Below, in pieces: positions 50,202 through 54,657 of a DNA stretch of 54,657 nt. The translations under genes were made by a program, and so were the position numbers. The notes below the pieces were generated by a model that was not told the origin of the DNA, ran no database searches, and saw only the letters and a program-made list of their open reading frames with translations. The stretch spans positions 1-54,657 of the forward strand of contig JAQCBH010000005.1 in NCBI GenBank assembly GCA_027621365.1. The letters are read 5' to 3'. Source of the stretch: Bacteroidota bacterium. GTDB lineage: Bacteria; Bacteroidota; Bacteroidia; NS11-12g; UBA955. Numbering within the stretch: the stretch's first letter is position 1; every line of letters begins with the position of its first letter.

Positions 50202-51323
50202 TTAGTAGTTATTCAACATCATCGGCATGATCAACATGGTGATGTTTTCGTCGTTGTCGTTATCGGTTGGCAAAATCAAGCCTGCGCGATTGGGCTGAGA
50301 CAATTTCAATTGAACGGTATCGCTGTCAAGAGCGGCCAACATCTCTTTCAAGAATTTGGCATTGAATCCAATTTCCATATCGTCTCCGTCGTATTCGCAA
50401 TGAACCACTTCTTGGGCTTCGTTGGCCATTTCAATGTCTTCGGCAGAGATAGTCAATTCAGAACCGGTGATTTTCAAACGAACCTGATGGGTAGTTTTGC
50501 TAGCAAAAATGGAGATACGGTTGATGGAGCTCAAGAAATCCATGCGAGAAATGGTCAACACATGAGGATTCTGCTCGGGAATAACCGCTCCGTATTCAGG
50601 GTAGCGCTCATCCAACAAGCGGCAGATCAATTGGGTATCACCGAAGCTAAAGAACACATTGGTGTTGTTGTAATCGACAACAACGGGAGTCTCGTCATTG
50701 GGCAAAGCCGTCTTCAACAAATTCAAAGGCTTCTTGGGAATGATGAAGTTGTGCTCAACGCCTGGTTTCAGGTCATTGCGGGTAAATCGTACCAATTTAT
50801 TGGCATCGGTGGCCACAAAATTCACTGAATCCCCTTTCATCTCCACGAACAAGCCCGTCAAATTCAAACGAAGCTCGTCGCTTCCAGCAGCGAACAAGGT
50901 TTTTGAAATGGCGCGCAACAACACATTGGCGGGAACCGTAAAGGAACCGTCGCCGCTCTTCTCAGGAAGACTAGGGTAATCGATTCCATCTTGACCGGCC
51001 ATTTTGTATCGACCGTTGTTGTTCACGACTTCAATGCCGTGAGTGGCAGGGTCCACATTGAAGGTCACAGGCTGCTCAGGCAGAGAACGCAAAATGTCAA
51101 TCACCATCTTGCTGGGAACAGCTACGCGCATGTCGTCTTTCGACTCGACCGTCAAGGTGGTGGTCATGCTGGTTTCCAGATCGGTAGAATAAATGGTGAG
51201 TTCATGGCCCTTGATGTCAAACAGGAAATTTTCCAGAATGGGGATCAGGGGTTTGGACATGATGGCCCCGTTCACGGTCAGCAAGTGCTGCAACAACTCG
51301 GATGAGGGTGCTATGAATTTCAT
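50202..51323 (-). CDS. dnaN: DNA polymerase III beta subunit (sliding clamp)
   Basis: Ring-forming processivity clamp of the replicative polymerase. The 373 residues form the three-domain clamp fold. Landmarks include Met-Lys-Phe-Ile at the start, Pro-Ile-Leu-Glu-Asn near 36-40 in domain 1, Tyr-Lys-Met-Ala-Gly near 104, Phe-Val-Ala-Thr-Asp-Ala-Asn-Lys-Leu near 165, Tyr-Pro-Glu-Tyr near 240 and the C-terminal Met-Leu-Ile-Met-Pro-Met-Met, which contributes to the protein-binding cleft. ATG 51323 gives the usual N-terminus; an in-frame extension to 51350 would add nine atypical residues. It stands alone, not beside dnaA or gyrB, so the window need not be near the origin. Confidence 0.96.
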   Translation of the reverse strand: MKFIAPSSELLQHLLTVNGAIMSKPLIPILENFLFDIKGHELTIYSTDLETSMTTTLTVESKDDMRVAVPSKMVIDILRSLPEQPVTFNVDPATHGIEVVNNNGRYKMAGQDGIDYPSLPEKSGDGSFTVPANVLLRAISKTLFAAGSDELRLNLTGLFVEMKGDSVNFVATDANKLVRFTRNDLKPGVEHNFIIPKKPLNLLKTALPNDETPVVVDYNNTNVFFSFGDTQLICRLLDERYPEYGAVIPEQNPHVLTISRMDFLSSINRISIFASKTTHQVRLKITGSELTISAEDIEMANEAQEVVHCEYDGDDMEIGFNAKFLKEMLAALDSDTVQLKLSQPNRAGLILPTDNDNDENITMLIMPMMLNNY

Positions 51324-51342
51324 GGTTGGATTACTAATTGAG

Positions 51343-51359
51343 CCTCGCACTGTACGAGG
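51343..51359. promoter_or_regulatory. Hairpin in the dnaN leader
   Basis: A 5-bp G+C-rich stem CCTCG (51343-51347) with CGAGG (51355-51359), loop CACTGTA, lies in the predicted 37-base dnaN leader between the -7 box and the start codon. It may affect leader structure, but there is no direct evidence. Confidence 0.3.
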
Positions 51360-51366
51360 GATAATG

Positions 51367-51374
51367 CAAACCTA
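51367..51374 (-). promoter_or_regulatory. -7 element of the dnaN promoter
   Basis: TAGGTTTG on the minus strand matches TAnnTTTG, and TTTC lies 18 bases upstream. Transcription would start near 51362, giving a leader of about 38 bases. Confidence 0.5.
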
Positions 51375-51432
51375 TTGGCATCTAGGCAATAGAAATGCAC
51401 AACTTTATTGGTTTTATAAACATACCCCTCGC

Positions 51433-51723
51433 TCATGGAGTCTGACTTTCTTCGATGACAAAAACATCTTCGCCGTCGCGCTTCATCAAGTAGCGTTCAC
51501 GGGCGAATTTTTCCAAATTCATGGGGCTGGAAAACAATTCATTTCGCTGGCGCTTCAAACTTTCAATTTCGGCTTTGTGTCGGCTAATGTTGTCTTCCAA
51601 TTCCCGAATTTCGGCACCCAATCGATAGCGGTATACGAAGTTGTTGACATCGAAAAACGACATCCACAGCAGGAAAAATCCCAGAACTATGCCGTAGCGA
51701 TATCGGTACAATGGGTGGTTCAC
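51433..51723 (-). CDS. FtsB/DivIC-like septum formation initiator protein
   Basis: A small bitopic division protein that forms part of the FtsQ/B/L-type complex at the septum. From GTG 51723 it has 96 residues: a short cytoplasmic part with basic Tyr-Arg-Tyr-Arg, one membrane helix near 11-27 (Ile-Val-Leu-Gly-Phe-Phe-Leu-Leu-Trp-Met), then a coiled coil (about 36-72, Leu-Gly-Ala-Glu-Ile-Arg-Glu-Leu-Glu-Asp). The C-terminal Asn-Leu-Glu-Lys-Phe-Ala-Arg-Glu-Arg-Tyr-Leu-Met-Lys-Arg-Asp-Gly-Glu-Asp-Val is the DivIC/FtsB signature. An open frame extends to a TTG at 51798, but the added residues look non-coding and overlap the divergent promoter. It precedes dnaN on the same strand. Confidence 0.85.
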   Translation of the reverse strand: MNHPLYRYRYGIVLGFFLLWMSFFDVNNFVYRYRLGAEIRELEDNISRHKAEIESLKRQRNELFSSPMNLEKFARERYLMKRDGEDVFVIEESQTP

Positions 51724-51767
51724 CTCACAAAGGTCATTTCTTTTTTCGGCGCTGTTTGCACAGAATT

Positions 51768-51795
51768 TTTGCCTGTTCGCATTTCTGTACTTTTG
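51768..51795 (+). promoter_or_regulatory. Promoter of the substrate-binding lipoprotein gene
   Basis: TTTG (51768-51771) and TACTTTTG (51788-51795) are 16 bases apart, slightly short of consensus spacing. Ten bases later the GTG start of the lipoprotein gene follows. Confidence 0.5.
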
Positions 51796-51805
51796 CAAGT
51801 CTGCT

Positions 51806-52924
51806 GTGAAACTTCAACGCCTGCATATTGCCCTTGCCATTGCCTTCTCCTGCCTCTTATTGGCTAGCAGCTGTCAGGAATCGAAGGGCAAACTTCGTCT
51901 GGCTCAGCCCAACTGGATGGACAATCAATATGCTCAGGGCTTTCGCTTGGGCACCCAAGATCAAGACAGTTTTTTACTGGTATTTGACCCCAGCAACGGC
52001 GACACCTTGGGTCAATTTCAATGGGGGCCTCAAACCTATTCGGGTTACACCCACTTGGAGGCTCGTTTGCGCATCGCCAGCGGATCGGGCGTCATCAGCG
52101 GCCTCATGTCCGCCCTGAAAAGTCAGGACAGAATTGTGGCGGTCGATCAGCGTTCCTACCAACCTCATTTGGTGCAAATCAGGGAAGATTTGGTTCAATT
52201 TTCGCTCGGAGGCAGCTTCAATCGAGATGCCCTCATTCAAAGCGAACCCGACCTATTGCTTCACTATTTTTTCGAGTCGGGTAGCCGGAGGGAAATCGAG
52301 CGTCTTCAGCCGCACATTCCCGTCGTTTGGATCCAAAACTACCGAGAAAAACACCCCTTGGCTAAGTCGGAATGGCTTCGCGCCGTCGGGTTTTTATTGG
52401 GTCGCTACTCGAGCGCCGACTCCCTGTTTGCCGAAATCGCCCATCGATACCGCGAACTGGCGAGCCGTTCCTTGAAACCTCGTCCTGTTTTTTGCAATCT
52501 TCCCTATTCTGGAACCTGGGCCTTCCCAGGTGGCCAATCCTACCTGAACACCTTGATTCGTGATGCCGGTGGCCTCCCCATTTGGCCACAGAGCGAAGGC
52601 AGCGAATCGGTCATTTTGGGCATCGAAGAAGCGGCTCAACTTTTGGAAGAGAATCCAGGTGCCCTATGGATACATCCTGGTGATTGCCCCGATTGGGATT
52701 GCGTTGTTGAAAGGGCTCCACGCATCATGAAGCAAAGCGCTTGGCTGCCCAGCCGAATGGCCCAATGCGACAAAGGTGACTTTGCAGGGCATGTAAACCG
52801 CTGGTACAACGAAGGTGGCGTGCGCCCTGATCGCTTGCTTTCCGATTTGCAGCATCTGACCCAAGACACGGCGATTGAAGCCGAAGACCTGTATTTTTAC
52901 CGCTGCTTATCGCCTCAGCCATGA
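51806..52924 (+). CDS. ABC transporter substrate-binding lipoprotein (siderophore/cobalamin type)
   Basis: A 372-residue class III periplasmic binding protein (FecB/BtuF-like) that would deliver a chelated metal or corrinoid to the adjacent permease. It starts with GTG at 51806. The signal ends in Leu-Ala-Ser-Ser-Cys, with Cys23 the probable lipid attachment site. The PBP2-like fold is suggested by Arg-Ile-Val-Ala-Val-Asp near 110, Glu-Pro-Asp-Leu-Leu-Leu near 150, Ile-Pro-Val-Val-Trp-Ile near 172, and Gly-Gly-Gln-Ser-Tyr-Leu-Asn-Thr-Leu-Ile-Arg-Asp-Ala-Gly-Gly near 240. The ligand is unknown. The permease ATG overlaps its stop (ATGA). Confidence 0.88.
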   Translation: MKLQRLHIALAIAFSCLLLASSCQESKGKLRLAQPNWMDNQYAQGFRLGTQDQDSFLLVFDPSNGDTLGQFQWGPQTYSGYTHLEARLRIASGSGVISGLMSALKSQDRIVAVDQRSYQPHLVQIREDLVQFSLGGSFNRDALIQSEPDLLLHYFFESGSRREIERLQPHIPVVWIQNYREKHPLAKSEWLRAVGFLLGRYSSADSLFAEIAHRYRELASRSLKPRPVFCNLPYSGTWAFPGGQSYLNTLIRDAGGLPIWPQSEGSESVILGIEEAAQLLEENPGALWIHPGDCPDWDCVVERAPRIMKQSAWLPSRMAQCDKGDFAGHVNRWYNEGGVRPDRLLSDLQHLTQDTAIEAEDLYFYRCLSPQP

Positions 52925-53859
52925 AGTCTCGCCTCAGTTTACTCATACTCTTTCTGACCCTGTTGATTGCGGGATTGGAGCTGTATTGGGGCGACGCTTG
53001 GGAGCACCAATATTTGCTCTGGGAGTTTCGAATTCCTAGGGTCATTGGCGCCTTGGTGGGTGGTTCAACCTTGGCTTTGTCTGGGGTATTTCTGCAAACC
53101 CTATTTCGCAACCCCTTGGCGGGGCCCTTCTTGATTGGCATTAGCCCGGGAGCCACTTTGGCCATGGCTTTGGGCTTGTTCTGGGCCGAACAGCAATGGG
53201 GCTGGCTACTGGGAACCACTGAACAAATTCTATTGGCCCTTGGGGGAGCCTTTTTGGCTTTGCTCTTGCAATTGGGTTTGGCACGCAAGCACAGTCACCC
53301 TTACCAATTGCTGTTGGTAGGCATGGTCTTGAGTTTTGTATTTGGAGCGGCCACCGACCTGCTTCAAAATGTCGCCAGCGCCGAACGGCTCAAAATGTTC
53401 TCGCTTTGGAGCATGGGTTCCTTTGAACGAGTGACCCTCGAAAGTCTGCCCAGCATTGTGGGCCTGTTCATTGGATTATTGGCCTTGGCCCTGATGATTT
53501 CCACCCGAATGGATGCCTACCTGTTGGGTGACCTATACGCTCAGAGCGGAGGTTTGTCATTGAAAAAGACGCGGCATTGGATGATCGCTGGAGGCGCCGT
53601 AGGCGCCGCATGGATGACGGCCATTTGCGGCCCTATATCGTTTATTGGCTTGGTAGCGCCGCACATAGCGCGTGAATTGCTCACCTCGGCCAGCCACCGC
53701 AAACTCATCTTGCACAGCGTTGTTTGGGGAGCCTTTCTGGCTACAACCGCTGATTTCTTGGCTCACCATTTGATGCAGCAACAACTGCTTCAGGTCAATG
53801 CGGTAAGCGCCCTGATTGGAGGACCTATATTGCTCTGGAGCCTATTGAAAAAGGCCTGA
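52921..53859 (+). CDS. FecCD family ABC permease
   Basis: A 312-residue inner-membrane permease of the BtuC/FecCD type, expected to have about ten helices. Phe-Arg-Ile-Pro-Arg-Val-Ile-Gly-Ala near 36-44, Gly-Val-Phe-Leu-Gln-Thr-Leu-Phe-Arg-Asn-Pro-Leu-Ala near 57-69, Gly-Ile-Ser-Pro-Gly-Ala near 75-80, and the ATPase-contact Phe-Ile-Gly-Leu-Val-Ala-Pro-His near 240-247 are all family signatures. It overlaps the binding-protein gene. No ATP-binding gene follows: the next gene is convergent, so the ATPase must be encoded elsewhere. Its stop TGA abuts the convergent stop. Confidence 0.93.
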   Translation: MKSRLSLLILFLTLLIAGLELYWGDAWEHQYLLWEFRIPRVIGALVGGSTLALSGVFLQTLFRNPLAGPFLIGISPGATLAMALGLFWAEQQWGWLLGTTEQILLALGGAFLALLLQLGLARKHSHPYQLLLVGMVLSFVFGAATDLLQNVASAERLKMFSLWSMGSFERVTLESLPSIVGLFIGLLALALMISTRMDAYLLGDLYAQSGGLSLKKTRHWMIAGGAVGAAWMTAICGPISFIGLVAPHIARELLTSASHRKLILHSVVWGAFLATTADFLAHHLMQQQLLQVNAVSALIGGPILLWSLLKKA

Positions 53860-54408
53860 TCATTCCAAGCGTTCGAACTGAATGATGTGTTCGATTTGGT
53901 AATCGATGCCGGGATCAAATTCCACCTTCAAATTGTGCCCCCAAAACGAACCGAACACCTGCCACATGAGTGCCTCGGTCGTACCCCTATAGCCTTTCAT
54001 GATCTCCCAAGTGGTGCTTCCGGTCTCGCGGTGAATCAACTTCATCAACACTTGGCCCTCGCCTACCGTGAGGTTCTTGAGTTGCTCCATGTACATGTCT
54101 TTGATGGCGGTTTCGCATTGCTTGATGTACTGGTTGCGGGCTCGGCGCCCATGAATGCCATTCAACTTGTCCTCCATGGCTCGCATGCGTGCGGCCGCCA
54201 TCTTCGCGTAGGGCAAAGTTTTGCGCACACGGCGCTTTAGCAACTCGTACTCCTTGCGGCGAGCCTCGTCCATGTTGGAACTGATGAATATGGGATCCAT
54301 GCGCTCCAAATAGACGGTATCGGTCTGAGCCCGCAATAATGGGCTCACATACAGTCCTAAAAGAATTAGGAAGAAGCGCTTGTTTGTTTTGGAGCGAAAA
54401 AGAACCAT
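53860..54408 (-). CDS. DUF4294 family protein
   Basis: A 182-residue protein with a signal peptide (Lys-Arg-Phe-Phe-Leu-Ile-Leu-Leu-Gly-Leu, cleavage after Leu-Arg-Ala). The mature part is basic and helical, with Arg-Arg-Lys-Glu-Tyr-Glu-Leu-Leu-Lys-Arg-Arg-Val near 50-61, Lys-Thr-Leu-Pro-Tyr-Ala-Lys, and later Leu-Ile-His-Arg-Glu-Thr-Gly and Tyr-Arg-Gly-Thr-Thr-Glu-Ala, matching DUF4294 of Bacteroidota. Function is unknown. ATG 54408 lies 43 bases inside the end of lgt, so the genes overlap and are cotranscribed. Confidence 0.85.
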   Translation of the reverse strand: MVLFRSKTNKRFFLILLGLYVSPLLRAQTDTVYLERMDPIFISSNMDEARRKEYELLKRRVRKTLPYAKMAAARMRAMEDKLNGIHGRRARNQYIKQCETAIKDMYMEQLKNLTVGEGQVLMKLIHRETGSTTWEIMKGYRGTTEALMWQVFGSFWGHNLKVEFDPGIDYQIEHIIQFERLE

Positions 54409-54657
54409 GATGCTGTACCTAATGCGAGGAGCACAATCGAAATCATCTGCGCTTGGGAGAACACCAGCGTTCCCACCGAGTACAGGCTTTCGCCATGCTC
54501 GCGAATGGACTCAATCAAAAAGCGTTCCACGCCCGCAAACACCAAATACACCGAAAACAATTGGCCCGCGCCTTTCACCCTGGGGCGAATCAGGTACCAG
54601 ATGACGGCGAACAAAGCCAAAGCCATCAAAGCCTCGTACAAGGGAGTGGGCCAAACA
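54366..54657 (-). CDS. lgt: Prolipoprotein diacylglyceryl transferase (C-terminal part, cut by the window edge)
   Basis: The frame is open to the window's last base. Only the final roughly 97 residues are seen, including Trp-Pro-Thr-Pro-Leu-Tyr-Glu-Ala-Leu (the conserved Pro-Thr-Gln/Pro-Leu-Tyr-Glu region of Lgt), two or three membrane segments, and Arg-Phe-Leu-Ile-Glu-Ser-Ile-Arg-Glu, the family's Glu/Arg signature before the last segment. Lgt transfers diacylglycerol from phosphatidylglycerol to the lipobox Cys of prolipoproteins at the inner membrane. Here it would serve lipoproteins such as the DUF4296 and binding-protein genes in this window. Confidence 0.88.
   Translation of the reverse strand, partial: VWPTPLYEALMALALFAVIWYLIRPRVKGAGQLFSVYLVFAGVERFLIESIREHGESLYSVGTLVFSQAQMISIVLLALGTASWFFFAPKQTSASS

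Noticed and set aside
51724-51798. DivIC-like start at TTG 51798
   Set aside because: The extra residues are not family-like and overlap the divergent promoter.
1-54657. CRISPR arrays, tRNAs, insertion sequences or prophage genes
   Set aside because: No regularly spaced repeats, cloverleaf sequences, transposase motifs or phage structural genes were seen.

Overview
The window is ordinary chromosome from a member of the phylum Bacteroidota that carries a type IX secretion system (T9SS). Several features point there: SecD and SecF fused in one chain, a PorP/SprF-type protein, two giant PKD-repeat proteins with gliding-motility-type C-termini, further proteins with T9SS-like tails, several Bacteroidota-typical DUF families (DUF3098, DUF3127, DUF4159, DUF4294, DUF4296), promoters of the TTTG-N17/23-TAnnTTTG type, and almost no Shine-Dalgarno sequences. 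Base composition is near 50% G+C except for an AT-rich patch at about 43.6-45.0 kb. No rRNA, tRNA, CRISPR array, insertion sequence, integrase or phage gene was seen. Coding density is very high. The longest gene-free stretch is about 226 bp, and many neighbouring genes share ATGA or GTGA junctions or overlapping stop codons.

Layout. At 1-4.5 kb are the tail of an unidentified protein, lysA (lysine synthesis) and secDF (Sec export). At 4.6-11.1 kb is a tightly overlapping minus-strand run: purL, an FAD amine oxidase-like gene, a small secreted unknown, a PolX-PHP protein and a GT9 glycosyltransferase. At 11.2-13.3 kb is a PKD adhesin-like T9SS cargo, divergent from an envelope/division cluster at 13.4-16.0 kb (ftsX, DUF3098, uppP, DUF4159). 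At 16.0-25.2 kb, on the minus strand, are an ABC permease, a TonB-receptor-like beta-barrel, a DUF3127 OB-fold protein, a 1162-residue PKD cargo and its PorP/SprF partner, which carries an added SPOR-like domain. At 25.3-32.3 kb, tamB lies divergent from tsaD, meaB and an FMN reductase. At 32.3-36.5 kb is a three-gene unit: ECF sigma factor, anti-sigma-like protein with a predicted beta-barrel, and T9SS-exported protein, joined by 4-base overlaps. At 36.7-42.9 kb are metabolic genes: a fused 2-oxoacid dehydrogenase E1, ychF, glmM and a bifunctional histidine/folate enzyme (FTCD). At 42.9-45.0 kb are a surface protein and an AT-rich serine hydrolase. At 45.0-51.7 kb are folD-queE, a DUF4296 lipoprotein-mutS2, yggS, dnaN and a DivIC-like gene. 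At 51.8-54.7 kb are a substrate-binding lipoprotein and FecCD permease without a nearby ATPase, a DUF4294 gene and the end of lgt.

How the genes fit together. Much of the window serves the cell envelope: Sec export (SecDF), outer-membrane biogenesis (TamB), lipoprotein maturation (Lgt), lipid-carrier recycling (UppP), amino-sugar supply (GlmM), division (FtsX, DivIC) and T9SS display (PKD proteins, PorP/SprF, type A-tailed proteins). The rest is DNA replication and translation upkeep (DnaN, MutS2, PolX-like, TsaD, QueE, YchF) and one-carbon/purine metabolism (FolD, FTCD, PurL).

The best candidate for something undescribed is the sigma/anti-sigma-barrel/T9SS-cargo operon at 32.3-36.5 kb. Next come the PorP-SPOR fusion, the PolX protein with an eroded polymerase site, and a set of promoters placed so close to start codons that leaderless mRNAs are likely. 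All functions are read from sequence motifs by eye, and no database search was run.
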